Shown: piece by piece, positions 1 to 8,334 of the stretch
Numbering within the stretch: the first letter of the stretch is position 1
How the letters are laid out: every line of letters starts with the position of its first letter
Source of the DNA: Streptomyces sp. NRRL F-6131
Lineage (GTDB): Bacteria; Actinomycetota; Actinomycetes; Streptomycetales; Streptomycetaceae
DNA length: 64,000 nucleotides
Direction: 5' to 3'
NCBI GenBank assembly: GCA_000719695.1
Contig: JOHN01000007.1
Location: 1-64,000, forward strand
Program-made: the position numbers and the translations under genes
The notes under the pieces: model-generated
Seen by the model: the letters and a program-made list of their open reading frames with translations, nothing else
The model's database searches: none
What the model was told of the DNA's origin: nothing

Positions 1-100
1 CGTCCACGCCCTCCCGGTCGGTGGTGTGGTCGTCCGCGAAACGACGGTCACCCGTCGCGTCCGGCACGTACTTCACACAGACAACGATCCTCAAGCTCAT
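1..100 (-). CDS. etfB: Electron transfer flavoprotein subunit beta, 5' fragment
   Basis: Only the first 33 codons lie in the window; the rest is beyond the left edge. Reading leftward from an ATG at 100, the peptide begins MSLRIVVCVKYVPDATGD, which matches the conserved start of EtfB (FixA family), the AMP/FAD-binding beta subunit that passes electrons from acyl-CoA dehydrogenases to the respiratory chain with EtfA. An AGGAG ribosome site lies about 7 bases upstream. A 13-bp near-palindrome at 167-179 sits in its promoter region. Identification rests on a short but distinctive N-terminus, so the family is likely and the gene is incomplete. Confidence 0.75.
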   Translation of the reverse strand, partial: MSLRIVVCVKYVPDATGDRRFADDHTTDREGVD

Positions 101-166
101 GAGCGGTTCTCCTGGTACGGGTGCACTGGTCGGATGCACTGGTCCACGGCCTCGGAGCACGCCGAG

Positions 167-179
167 GGTACTGAGTGCC
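167..179. promoter_or_regulatory. Candidate TetR-like operator, etfB side
   Basis: GGTACTGAGTGCC is a near-palindrome (ACT-G-AGT core) located 67 bp upstream of the etfB start. It is nearly the reverse complement of the box at 281-293, which supports a shared DNA-binding protein. The regulator is not identifiable. Confidence 0.45.
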
Positions 180-280
180 AAGTCCGGCCCGACCGCGCCC
201 ACGGACGGTGTCGCACCACCCGGACCGGCCTGCCCTGTCGGCGCTCATCGACAGCGTCAGAGGCTCTCCGGAGAGGATAC

Positions 281-315
281 GGCACTCAGTACCCCTCGTA
301 AAGGAACTCAGTACC
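281..315. promoter_or_regulatory. Pair of candidate operators, 22 bp apart
   Basis: GGCACTCAGTACC (281-293) and GGAACTCAGTACC (303-315) differ at one position and start 22 bp apart, about two helical turns. They lie 130-164 bp upstream of the gene at 445 and share the ACT-N-AGT core with the box at 167-179. Confidence 0.45.
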
Positions 316-444
316 CTTCGGGGCTTCCGGGGCGCCGCGCCCGGCTCGGCGCTCGCTCCGGAATCGGCCAGAATGCCCGAGCACGCCGCTTCGCGGCCAC
401 CGGGGCCGGCCCCGGTCGGCAGCCGGACAAGGAGAGGGGACGGC

Positions 445-1749
445 ATGACCTCGGTGCGCGGGGCCGTCGGCGAAGTCCGCGGCGGCCCGTCCTCGGCCGG
501 GCCGACCGGCCTCAAGGAGGTGCTGGTGGTCGTGCACTCGACGGTCTACGGGCAGCGGCTGCACGACGTGCACCCGCTGCTCGACGCCGACCCGCGGGTG
601 CGCGTCCGGTTCACCGTGGCACCGCACGCGTTCAACCGGGGGGCGACGGCCCACATCCGGCGGATCAACGGCCCGGTGCTGCCGTGGGCGGAAGCCGTCC
701 GCCGGAGGTTCGACCTGGTGCTCGCGGCCGGCTCGCGGGGACTGGACCGGGTGCACGGTCCGACGGTCCGGCTGCCGCACGGAGCGGGGCACATCAAGCT
801 GTCGCCGACGGGTGTCGGGGCCGGACGGACCGTCGCCGGACTCGGGCCCGAGTACGTCGTCTGGGACGGACGACTGGTACCCGCCGCCTACGCGCTCGCG
901 CACGAGGACGACCGGGTCGAACTCGGCCGCGGCTGCCCCGAGGCGCTACCGATCGCCGAAGTGGTCGGCGACGGCTGCTACGACCGGATCGCCGCCGCGC
1001 TCCCCGACCGGGAGCGCTACCGGGCCGCCCTCGGCCTGCGTCCCGACGAGCAACTGGTGCTGGTCTGCTCCACCTGGGGCGGCGGCTCGCTGTTCGCCCG
1101 GCTCGACGCCGTCCTGCCGCGGCTGGCCGCCGAGCTGCCCCGGCGCGGCTACCGCACCGCGCTCCTGGTCCATCCCAACGTGTCCGCCGTGCACGGCTCC
1201 CGTCAGGTCCGTGCACGGGCGACGGCCGCCGCGCGCGGGGCGGTCACCGTGGTCGGGCCCGAGGAGGACTGGCGCCCGCTGCTGGTCGCCGCCGATTTCG
1301 TCATCGGCGACCACGGCTCGGTCACCCTCTACGGCACGATGACCGGCGCGCCGGTCCTGCTCGCCGCCTACCCGCACCGGGAGGTCAATCCGCGCTCGCC
1401 CGGCGCCCTGCTCGCCCGCACCGCTCCGGCGCTCAGCCCCGTCCTCCCGCTGACCGCCCAGCTCACCCGAGCGGCTCGGCAGTACCGGCGGGCGGAGTAC
1501 GCCGCGATCGCGGCCCGGATCAGCTCGGAGCCCGGCCGGTTCGACCGCCGGATGCGGCGGCTCCTCTACCGCGTCCTGGAACTGGACGAACCCTCGTGGG
1601 CGCCCGGGACGCCCGCGCTGCCGCTGCCCGCACCGCTCCGGCCCGCGGCCGGATCGGGTGCCCGGACCGAGGGCACGGGCGGTGGGCCGGGTGGGCGGTC
1701 ACCCGTCACGCCTCGGAGGGGTCCTCGGTCGGGGACGGTGGTGGGATGA
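445..1749 (+). CDS. Conserved hypothetical protein, GT-B glycosyltransferase/CDP-glycerol transferase-like
   Basis: A 434-aa soluble protein. I chose the ATG at 445 because AGGAGAGGGGA lies just upstream; the open frame extends further back without a good ribosome site. The N-terminal part has a Rossmann-like strand (LVVVHSTVYGQRL, about residue 26) and the C-terminal half has VIGDHGSVTLYGTMTGAPVL. The latter resembles the nucleotide-binding half of GT-B transferases such as CDP-glycerol glycerophosphotransferases, where a conserved D-x-S/G-S stretch binds the donor. No specific substrate can be given. The last ~30 residues are Gly/Pro/Arg-rich and their codons overlap the 3' end of the convergent NB-ARC gene by 44 bp. 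Confidence 0.7.
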   Translation: MTSVRGAVGEVRGGPSSAGPTGLKEVLVVVHSTVYGQRLHDVHPLLDADPRVRVRFTVAPHAFNRGATAHIRRINGPVLPWAEAVRRRFDLVLAAGSRGLDRVHGPTVRLPHGAGHIKLSPTGVGAGRTVAGLGPEYVVWDGRLVPAAYALAHEDDRVELGRGCPEALPIAEVVGDGCYDRIAAALPDRERYRAALGLRPDEQLVLVCSTWGGGSLFARLDAVLPRLAAELPRRGYRTALLVHPNVSAVHGSRQVRARATAAARGAVTVVGPEEDWRPLLVAADFVIGDHGSVTLYGTMTGAPVLLAAYPHREVNPRSPGALLARTAPALSPVLPLTAQLTRAARQYRRAEYAAIAARISSEPGRFDRRMRRLLYRVLELDEPSWAPGTPALPLPAPLRPAAGSGARTEGTGGGPGGRSPVTPRRGPRSGTVVG

Positions 1750-3892
1750 GGGTGTCGAGCGCCCTGGCGACGGCGGGGCGATCGGTGTCGCGGTCGGCCA
1801 GGGCCGCGTAGAGGGCACCGGACTCCCGGTAGCGGGCGGCGGCCTCGGCGAGGTCGCCGCAGTCGTGGGCGAGGTCGCCGGCGAGCCCGAGGACGCGGGC
1901 CTCCCAATGCCGGGCCCGGCCCGCACGGAACCCCGCGAGCGCCTCCGCGTAGCAGCGGCGGGCCTCGTCGTGGGCACCGAGCGCGGCATGGGCCTGGCCG
2001 AGGAAGGCGAGCGCGCGGGCCGCCTCGTAGGCGGCGGGGACGGCGGCGAGGTCCCGGTGGGCGTCGGTGATGACGGGGACGGCCTCGGCGGGGTGTCCGT
2101 CCGCGAGCCGGACATCGCCGAGGGCGAGCCTGGCCAGCGCCTTGCCGCGCAGGTAGCCGCAGGCCTCCCGGATGGCAGCGGTCGTGCGCAGGCAGTCCGC
2201 CGCCTCCTCGAGCCGGCCGGCCGTGCGGTGGGTCTGGCCGAGTCCGTACAGGGCGTCCGCCTCGACGAGCGGGTCACCAGCCGCGCGGGCCAGGTGGAGC
2301 GCCTCGGTGTACCACTCGGCGGCCTCCTCCTCCCGACCGGCGTTGCGCAGGCCGGCACCACCGGAGGTGAGCATCCGCAGTTCGCCGTCGCGGTGGCCGA
2401 CGGACCGGGCGGCGGTTCGGCCGATCCGGTGCATCTCGATCCACAGCCGGGCCGGACGCTGCCGCAGGAAGAGCGGCCACATGGCATCGACCAGCTGCCA
2501 GGCAGCGGCGGCCCGACCGGTTGCGGCGGCCCAGCGGACGGCGTCGGCGAGCCGCTGGGACTCCGCTTCGAGCCAGCCGAGCGCCGCCGTCTCGTCCGCG
2601 AACTCCCGCGCCGAGCCGACCGGTTCGGTGGTGTAGTCGCGCCGCAGGGTGCGGTGGCTGGGACTCAGCAGGGCCTCGGCGGCCGTGGCGGTGGCGAGGT
2701 ACCGGTCGAGGACGCGGTCCACGGCGGCCCGCCCCTCGGGCCGGTCGCGCACCTCGTCGGCACGTGCCCGGGCGTGCAGCTTCACCAGGCCGTGCAGGCG
2801 GAAACCGCCGTCGGCCTCCTCCAGCAGGTGGATGTCGAGCAGTTCGTCGAGCAGCCGGTCGGCCTCGGCACGCCCCAGGTCGCCGACCGCACCGACGGCG
2901 TCCGGGGTGAGGACGGGGAAGGGCAGCAGCCCGAGCAGCCGGTACAGCCGGGCAGCGCCCGCGCCGAGCGCGGCGACCGACGCGTCCAGGGCGTGGCCCA
3001 CGCCCTCTCCCCCGACGTCGAGCGCGGCGAGCCGCCCGGACTCCTGGCCGAGTGCCTCGGCGGTGACGGCGAGCGGCTGCCCGGGACGGCCGGCGATCCG
3101 CGCGGCGGCCAGGCAGACGGCGAGCGGCAGACGGCCGCAGCGCTCCACCACCAGGGTGGCGGCGATCCGTTCGCGGGTGACCCGGTCGGCACCGACCCGC
3201 TGGGCGAGCAGGTGCGTCGAGGCCTCGTCGGTGAGCAGGCCCACCGCCCGGAACGTGGCGCCGTCCAGGCCGAGCCCGGTGAGGCGGCGGCGGCTGGTCA
3301 CCACGACCACGGCGTGCTCGGAGCCGGGCAGCAGCGGGCGGACCTGCGTGGCGGCGGAGGCGTCGTCGAGCAGGACGGCGATCCGGCGCCCTGCGGCGAG
3401 TGAGCGCCAGAGCGCGCTTCGCTCCGCGGGACTGCGCGGCACCGGGCCGACACCGAAGGCGCGCAGGAAGCCTTCGAGCACCTCGGCCGGGTCGGCGGGA
3501 CCGCCGGAGGCGTGGCCGCGCAGGTCGCAGTAGAGCTGACCGTCCGGGAACCGGTCGGAGAGACGGCGCAGCCATTGGGCGGCGAGCGCGGTCTTGCCCA
3601 CTCCGGCGGGCCCGGTGACCACCACGGTCACATCGCCGGGCCCGTTCTCGCCGCCCAACTCACGATCCAGGGCGGCGAGGTCGCTCTCCCGTCCGATCAA
3701 ACGACGTGTTGTCGCGGGTAGTTGGCGGGGCACCGGAAGCGCCCGGGCCACGGCCGACGGCACAGCAGCGTGGCTGTGGACGGTCAGGTCGCGGATCTGT
3801 CCGGCCTGGACGACAGCGCCGGAGATCCGGGCCCCCGCCGCCGAGTTGCGGACCGTGCCGTGCGGTTCGCGGCCTCCGTCGAGCTCGCTCAC
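1706..3892 (-). CDS. NB-ARC/TPR signalling ATPase (AfsR-like without SARP domain)
   Basis: About 728 aa from GTG 3892; a longer form would use TTG 3991. The N-terminal segment contains GARISGAVVQAGQIRDLTVH, a motif common ahead of NB-ARC domains in streptomycetes. Walker A is GPAGVGKTAL (about residues 94-103), a Walker B-like IAVLLDD follows, then a TSRRRLTGL sensor stretch and a GRLPLA (GLPL-like) motif. From about residue 430 the chain is alpha-helical and TPR-like (repeats such as AEWYTEALHLARAAGDPLVEADALYGLG). There is no N-terminal SARP/BTAD DNA-binding domain, so it is a STAND-type ATPase switch with TPR sensor rather than an obvious transcription factor. Ligand and partner are unknown. 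It converges with the gene at 445. Confidence 0.8.
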   Translation of the reverse strand: MSELDGGREPHGTVRNSAAGARISGAVVQAGQIRDLTVHSHAAVPSAVARALPVPRQLPATTRRLIGRESDLAALDRELGGENGPGDVTVVVTGPAGVGKTALAAQWLRRLSDRFPDGQLYCDLRGHASGGPADPAEVLEGFLRAFGVGPVPRSPAERSALWRSLAAGRRIAVLLDDASAATQVRPLLPGSEHAVVVVTSRRRLTGLGLDGATFRAVGLLTDEASTHLLAQRVGADRVTRERIAATLVVERCGRLPLAVCLAAARIAGRPGQPLAVTAEALGQESGRLAALDVGGEGVGHALDASVAALGAGAARLYRLLGLLPFPVLTPDAVGAVGDLGRAEADRLLDELLDIHLLEEADGGFRLHGLVKLHARARADEVRDRPEGRAAVDRVLDRYLATATAAEALLSPSHRTLRRDYTTEPVGSAREFADETAALGWLEAESQRLADAVRWAAATGRAAAAWQLVDAMWPLFLRQRPARLWIEMHRIGRTAARSVGHRDGELRMLTSGGAGLRNAGREEEAAEWYTEALHLARAAGDPLVEADALYGLGQTHRTAGRLEEAADCLRTTAAIREACGYLRGKALARLALGDVRLADGHPAEAVPVITDAHRDLAAVPAAYEAARALAFLGQAHAALGAHDEARRCYAEALAGFRAGRARHWEARVLGLAGDLAHDCGDLAEAAARYRESGALYAALADRDTDRPAVARALDTLIPPPSPTEDPSEA

Positions 3893-4073
3893 CGGCCGCT
3901 CCCGACGCGCCGAAGCGGCCGGACTCCCGGCGGCCCGAAACGATCCGGCTCCACTGGCTCCCCCTACCCCCAGGACGATGGGCAACGGCAAGGAGACGCA
4001 GCCGGAGTGTCGTCGCTAACCAATTATCGCTGACGCCAAGGCTCATGACGCCTGATCGGCAAAATCCGAAAGA

Positions 4074-4114
4074 CCGCCCCGGGCGCGGTTCAGGACGAAC
4101 GTCGCCCGGGGCGG
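4074..4114 (-). terminator. Terminator after the encapsulin operon
   Basis: Perfect 12-bp inverted repeat (CCGCCCCGGGCG at 4074-4085 with CGCCCGGGGCGG at 4103-4114, 17-nt loop) immediately after the encapsulin stop codon. No U-tract, as usual in streptomycetes. Confidence 0.75.
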
Positions 4115-4120
4115 CGCGGG

Positions 4121-4924
4121 TCAGGGGGTGGTGGTGAGGGGGACGGCGGCTTCTGGGGTGAGGACGCGGGCGGTGAGGGATTCCTGGAGGTAGAGGGCGA
4201 CGGTGTCGGCGGTGTGGGAGAGGTAGCCGACGGAGACGTCCTGGCCGAGGACGAGGGTGACGTCGCCGCCGCGGGTGGAGAGGAGCAGGGCGCCCTCGAT
4301 GGCGGGGGCCCAGATCAGTTCGCCGTCGAGGAGGCGGGCGATGTGGCTGGCGACAGGGTAGCCGTGGTCGGAGGTCTCGTTGACGGCGGTGTAGGCGTCG
4401 GCGCCGAGGAGGAGGGCGTAGGGGCCGCCGACGCCGGCGAGGCGGAGGGTGGTGAGGGCCCGGCTGACGGCCTCGGGGTATTCGCGGACGTCGGCGGGGA
4501 GGGGGACGGCGGGGTTGGTGGCGGCGGCGCGGATGCCCTCGATGCCGGCGGCCGGGTAGCCGTCGAAGAGGGCGCGGTCCTCGGTGAGGGCGAGGGTGCG
4601 GGCGGCGTCCTTGACGGGCTGCCAGTCGGAGTCGCGGGAGCCGCGTTCGACGTCGTCGACGGCGGCGCGGTCGACCGAGAAGGGCACCCGGAGTTCGACG
4701 AGCGGGCGGACCTCGCGGGCGTGGGCCTGGACGCCCGGGGTGGGCGGTTCGATGGCGGTGAGGTGGCCGGTGCCGACGGCGGCGAGGGCGGGGCCGTCCG
4801 GGCCGCTCAGGTCGACGACCCGGCGGCCGGCGAGGTGGAGCTTGAAGGTCTGCCGGGCCTCCTCCTCGATCTCCGCCCAGGCCGCGGCGGAGACGGGGGC
4901 GAGTTCGCGGTGCAGGTTGTTCAT
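4121..4924 (-). CDS. Family 1 encapsulin nanocompartment shell protein
   Basis: 267 aa, the usual length for the linocin M18/encapsulin family with an HK97 capsid fold. The start MNNLHRELAPVSAAAWAEIEEEA is the conserved encapsulin N-terminus. Later landmarks are FKLHLAGRRVVDLSGPDG, DDVERGSRDSDW and the C-terminal ALYLQESLTARVLTPEAA. The monomers assemble into a protein shell that packages a cargo enzyme bearing a short C-terminal peptide. Its ATG overlaps the stop of the DyP gene by ATGA, so shell and cargo are translationally coupled, and a strong hairpin follows. Identification is firm. Confidence 0.95.
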   Translation of the reverse strand: MNNLHRELAPVSAAAWAEIEEEARQTFKLHLAGRRVVDLSGPDGPALAAVGTGHLTAIEPPTPGVQAHAREVRPLVELRVPFSVDRAAVDDVERGSRDSDWQPVKDAARTLALTEDRALFDGYPAAGIEGIRAAATNPAVPLPADVREYPEAVSRALTTLRLAGVGGPYALLLGADAYTAVNETSDHGYPVASHIARLLDGELIWAPAIEGALLLSTRGGDVTLVLGQDVSVGYLSHTADTVALYLQESLTARVLTPEAAVPLTTTP

Positions 4925-6033
4925 GGCGCGGGGGTGCCTTTCAGGCTGCCGATGGCGAGGGAACCGTCGGAGGGGACGGCGGCGGGAGCAGGGGCGGGGA
5001 CGACGGCGGGCGCGGGAACGGACGCGGGAACGGACGCGGGGACGGACGCGGTGGTGGCGCCGGGCGCCGGCGGCGGGTCGTCCAGGAAGTCGGCGGTCGG
5101 GACGTGGAACAGCGTGCCGGTGACCGCGGTGGAGAAGTCGAGCAGCCGGTCGTGCGCACCCGGGGGCCGGCCGACGAACATGTTCTCCAGCATCTCCTCG
5201 GTGACCGCCGGCGTGCGGGAGTACCCGATGAAGTACGTCCCGAACTCCCCGCCCCCGGCGAACGAGCCGAACGCCATGTTGAACCGCATGATCTGCCGCT
5301 CCTCGCCGTCCGGGCCGGTCACGGTGGTGAGCGCGACGTGCGAGTCGGCGGGTTTGGCGGCGTCGTCGAGTTCGATGTCGGTGAGTTTGGTGCGGCCGAC
5401 CGCGCGTTCCTGCGCCTCGACGGGGAGCCGGTTCCAGGCGTCGAGGTCGTGCAGGTACTTCTGGACGATCACGTAGCTGCCGCCGGCGAACTCCTGGTCC
5501 TCCGCACCGATCAGCACGGCGGCGTCCGCCGCCCGGCCCTCGGGGTTCTCGGTGCCGTCGACGAAGCCGAGCAGGTCGCGGTCGTCGAAGTAGCGGAAGC
5601 CGTGGACGGCGTCGACCACGGTCGCGGCGCCGGCGAGCCGGCCGGTGAGCTGGCCGGCGAGTTCGAAGCAGAGGTCCATCCGGGCGGCGCGGAGGTGGAA
5701 CAGCAGGTCGCCCGGGGTGGCCGGGGCCCGGTGGCGGGCGCCGGAGAACTCCCGGAAGGGGTGGAGTTCGGCGGGGCGGGGGCCCGCGAAGAGTCGGTCC
5801 CAGGCGTCCGAACCGATGCCGGTGACGCAGGTCAGGCCGGCGTCGGGGGCCCGGAAGCCGACCGAACGGCGCAGGCCCGCGAGGTCGGGCAGCAGGTCCC
5901 GGACGGCCTCCTCGCCGCCGGGGTCGACGGTGAGGACGAGGAAGATCGCGGCGGTGGTGAGCGGGGTGAGGACGGACTGGGGCGGCGGCGGTGGCTGGGG
6001 TGACGGTGGTGACGGTGGTGGCTGGGGCGTCAT
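4921..6033 (-). CDS. DyP-type heme peroxidase, encapsulin cargo
   Basis: 370 aa. DyP hallmarks are visible: the GFVDGTENP loop (catalytic Asp), the SHVAL His proposed as heme ligand, and QIMRFNMAFG with the distal Arg. The catalytic body ends near residue 310 and is followed by a Pro/Ala/Val-rich linker with repeated VPASVPASVPA units, then DGSLAIGSLKG close to the C-terminus. That peptide matches the encapsulin cargo-loading peptide (consensus DGSLxIGSLKG), so the peroxidase is expected inside the shell encoded next. The N-terminus has a proline-rich stretch before the domain. Role: H2O2-dependent oxidation inside the nanocompartment; the physiological substrate is unknown in this family. 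RBS GGAGTCC precedes the ATG. Confidence 0.95.
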   Translation of the reverse strand: MTPQPPPSPPSPQPPPPPQSVLTPLTTAAIFLVLTVDPGGEEAVRDLLPDLAGLRRSVGFRAPDAGLTCVTGIGSDAWDRLFAGPRPAELHPFREFSGARHRAPATPGDLLFHLRAARMDLCFELAGQLTGRLAGAATVVDAVHGFRYFDDRDLLGFVDGTENPEGRAADAAVLIGAEDQEFAGGSYVIVQKYLHDLDAWNRLPVEAQERAVGRTKLTDIELDDAAKPADSHVALTTVTGPDGEERQIMRFNMAFGSFAGGGEFGTYFIGYSRTPAVTEEMLENMFVGRPPGAHDRLLDFSTAVTGTLFHVPTADFLDDPPPAPGATTASVPASVPASVPAPAVVPAPAPAAVPSDGSLAIGSLKGTPAP

Positions 6034-6128
6034 GGGCGGACTCCGGTCTCCGGGGTCTGAGCATCCGTACGATTACACCCCAGAGCGGACATCTCGGCAC
6101 GGGCGGCAGGCCGGGGGAACCCCGGTGA

Positions 6129-6182
6129 CGGCCCTTCACCGAGGACCGGTGAAGGGCCGATGAAGGGCCGGTGAAGGGCCGA
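6129..6182. terminator. Hairpin plus short tandem repeat between MFS and DyP genes
   Basis: CGGCCCTTCACCG (6129-6141) pairs perfectly with CGGTGAAGGGCCG (6147-6159) around a 5-nt loop. It is followed by two further copies of TGAAGGGCCG, an 11-bp tandem repeat. It lies 3' of the MFS gene ending at 6200 and upstream of the DyP promoter. Confidence 0.65.
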
Positions 6183-6199
6183 CGGCCGGTGGCGAGGAG

Positions 6200-7696
6200 T
6201 CAGCGGCGGCGCAGACCGACGGCGGTGACCACGGCGCCGAGGGCGACCGCCGCGACCGGGACCAGCAGCGCGGCCCGCAGACCGTCCGGCCCCATCGCCG
6301 CGTCACCGGCCGCGTCCGTGGCGGCCAGGCCGACGGTGGTGACCGCGGAGAGGCCGAGCGCCGCGCCGAACTGGAACGCGGTGTTGAGCAGCCCGCCGGC
6401 CAGCCCCTGCTCCTCCTCGGCGACGCCGTCGGTGGCGGCGATGGTCAGCGGCCCGTAGGCGAGGGCGAAGGCCAGTCCGGTGAGGATCATGGTCGGGAAC
6501 ATCGCCGGATACGTCCGGTCGGGGCCGACCGGCAGGAAGAGCGCGTAGGAGACCACCGCCAGGCAGAAGCCGCCGAGGATCACCCGGACGTTGCCGAACC
6601 GTTCCACCAGCCGGGGCGTGAGGGTCGGCGCGAGCACCGCGTCCACCCCGACCGCGAGCAGCGCGAGGCCGGTCTGCAGCGGGGACCAGCCGCGCAGGTC
6701 CTGCAGCTGGAGGGTGACGACGAACTGGAAGCCGAAGAACGAGCCGGCGAACAGCAGCGCGCCGAGGTTCGCCCGCAGCAGCGGGCCGGAGCGCAGCAGG
6801 CCGAGGCGGACCAGCGGGGCGGCGGAGCGCCGTTCGACCGCGACGAACGCGGCCAGCAGGGCGAGGCCGCCGGCGAACAGGGCGAGGGTCGGGCCGCCGG
6901 CGGCCCCGGGTGCGCCGAGCCGGACCACCGCCTGGACGAGCAACAGCATGGCGCCGGTGACGGTGACGGCTCCGGCCAGGTCGAAGCGCTCGCCGGGGCG
7001 GCGGGCGGGCGCCGGGTCGCGCGGGAGCAGCGGTACGGCGGCGAGCAGCAGGCCGCCCGCGAGCAGGACCGGGGCGAAGAAGACCCAGCGCCAGCCGACG
7101 GCGGTGAGCAGTCCGCCGGCCACCAGGCCGAGGGAGAAGCCGGCCGCCGCGGTGCCGGCGTAGACCAGCAGCGCGCGATTGCGGCGGGGGCCTTCGGCGA
7201 AGGCGGTGGTGATGATCGCCAGTCCGGCGGGGGTCATGAAGGCCGCCGAGAGGCCGGTGGCGAACCGGGCCAGGATCAGCACCCAGGGGGCGCCGGCCAG
7301 GCCGCCGAGGCCGGAGCAGAGGACGAAGACGGTGAGCCAGAAGAGGAACGTCCGGCGTCGGCCCAGCAGGTCGGCCGTGCGGCCGCCGAGCAGCATGAAG
7401 CCGCCGTAGCCGAGCACGTAGGCGCTGAGCACCCAGCCGAGCGAGCCGGCGTCCATGCCGAGGTCGGCCCGGATCGACGGAAGGGCGACGTTGAGCATCG
7501 CGACGTCGATGCCCTCCAGGAAGATCGCGCCGCAGAGGACGAGCAGGACGGCCGCCTCCCGGCCGGTGAACCGGGTGGGAGGGACGGCGGGAGGAACGGC
7601 GGGAGGGACGGTGGGAGGGACGGCGGGAGGGATGGCGGGCGCAGCGGCGGGCCCGGCCGGGCGGCCGGTTCCGGGCACGGCGGAGGACGTGGACAC
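6200..7696 (-). CDS. MFS drug:H+ antiporter, DHA2 (EmrB/QacA) type
   Basis: 498 aa with about 14 predicted hydrophobic segments. Motif A (GGRTADLLGRRRTFLFW) and the antiporter-type start (FLEGIDVAMLNVALPSIRADL) place it in the DHA2 family. GTG 7696 is chosen for the CAGGAGA site upstream. A proline-rich N-terminal tail has repeated PPAVPPTVPPAVPP, encoded by near-identical short DNA repeats. It is divergent from an HxlR-family regulator 115 bp away, a common arrangement where the regulator controls the pump. Substrate unknown. Confidence 0.88.
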   Translation of the reverse strand: MSTSSAVPGTGRPAGPAAAPAIPPAVPPTVPPAVPPAVPPTRFTGREAAVLLVLCGAIFLEGIDVAMLNVALPSIRADLGMDAGSLGWVLSAYVLGYGGFMLLGGRTADLLGRRRTFLFWLTVFVLCSGLGGLAGAPWVLILARFATGLSAAFMTPAGLAIITTAFAEGPRRNRALLVYAGTAAAGFSLGLVAGGLLTAVGWRWVFFAPVLLAGGLLLAAVPLLPRDPAPARRPGERFDLAGAVTVTGAMLLLVQAVVRLGAPGAAGGPTLALFAGGLALLAAFVAVERRSAAPLVRLGLLRSGPLLRANLGALLFAGSFFGFQFVVTLQLQDLRGWSPLQTGLALLAVGVDAVLAPTLTPRLVERFGNVRVILGGFCLAVVSYALFLPVGPDRTYPAMFPTMILTGLAFALAYGPLTIAATDGVAEEEQGLAGGLLNTAFQFGAALGLSAVTTVGLAATDAAGDAAMGPDGLRAALLVPVAAVALGAVVTAVGLRRR

Positions 7697-7745
7697 GGTG
7701 GTCTCCTGGGAGTGCGCGGGGAAGGCGGGGAGGCCGGGCCGGGAC

Positions 7746-7781
7746 GGTTACCGTTCGTCCGGTCGGTTCCCTCTTGTAACC
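7746..7781. promoter_or_regulatory. Candidate HxlR operator in the MFS/HxlR divergent promoter
   Basis: GGTTAC (7746-7751) and GTAACC (7776-7781) form an inverted repeat whose half-sites start 30 bp apart, about three helical turns, between the two divergent genes. Position fits control of both promoters. The arms are short, so this is tentative. Confidence 0.35.
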
Positions 7782-7811
7782 ACTGGCCATCCTGAGGCAG
7801 CATCAGGAGGT

Positions 7812-8231
7812 GTGGAAGAAGGCACTTTGAAGTCACCGACGCACTGCGCGGATACCGGGTCCGACTACGACGTGCTCCAGTGGGACACCCGGGAGGACTG
7901 CGAGGTGCGGCAGATCCTCGACCGGATCGCCGACAAGTGGTCGCTGCTGGTGATCGCGCTGCTGGACCGCGGTTCGCTGCGCTTCACCGAGCTGCGGCGG
8001 GAGATCGACGGGGTCAGCCAACGGATGCTGACCGTCACCCTGCGCCAGCTGGAGCGGGACGGCCTGGTCGAGCGGACCGTGCACGCCGTGGTGCCGCCGC
8101 GGGTCGACTACGCGCTGACGCCGCTCGGGCGGACGCTGCACGAGACCGTCCGGTCGCTGGTTGCCTGGACGGAGAGCCACCAGCGCGAGATCGCGGCGGC
8201 CCGGGCCACCTACGACGCCCGCACGGGGTGA
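7812..8231 (+). CDS. HxlR-family winged-helix transcriptional regulator
   Basis: About 134-139 aa. The start is either GTG 7812 (very close to AGGAGG at 7805-7810) or TTG 7827. Family marks are the Cys near the N-terminus (REDCEVRQILDRIADKWSLLVIALL), FTELRREIDGVSQRMLTVTLRQLERDGLVERT and YALTPLGRTL. HxlR (DUF24) proteins bind DNA as dimers and often sense electrophiles or quinones through that N-terminal Cys. Likely controls the divergent MFS exporter. The 3' end includes a 26-bp sequence duplicated just downstream. Confidence 0.88.
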   Translation: MEEGTLKSPTHCADTGSDYDVLQWDTREDCEVRQILDRIADKWSLLVIALLDRGSLRFTELRREIDGVSQRMLTVTLRQLERDGLVERTVHAVVPPRVDYALTPLGRTLHETVRSLVAWTESHQREIAAARATYDARTG

Positions 8232-8268
8232 CGGCACGGGTGCGACGCCCGCACGGGGTGACGGCACG
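8213..8268. repeat. 26-bp direct repeat at the 3' end of the HxlR gene
   Basis: The same 26 bp occur at 8213-8238 and 8243-8268 (30-bp period). The first copy includes the last codons and stop of the HxlR gene. It looks like a recent slippage duplication with no effect on the reading frame. Confidence 0.8.
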
Positions 8269-8272
8269 CGAA

Positions 8273-8303
8273 GGGGCGGGCCCGGAGAACTCGGGCCCGC
8301 CCC
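8273..8303. terminator. Bidirectional terminator between HxlR and FMN reductase genes
   Basis: Perfect 12-bp arms GGGGCGGGCCCG (8273-8284) and CGGGCCCGCCCC (8292-8303), 7-nt loop, between two convergent genes. Confidence 0.8.
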
Positions 8304-8334
8304 TGTCGGGTCACTCCGTGCCGCGGCGCCGCCG

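Larger units (their letters stand above)
101..444. other. Intergenic region between etfB and the gene at 445
   Basis: This 344-bp region separates two divergently transcribed genes. I see no supported gene here. It holds three related 13-bp near-palindromes (167-179, 281-293, 303-315), listed separately. Confidence 0.6.

Noticed and set aside
3893..3991. TTG 3991 as start of the NB-ARC protein
   Set aside because: Rare start codon without a clear ribosome site; GTG 3892 is preceded by GGGAGC. Not fully excluded.
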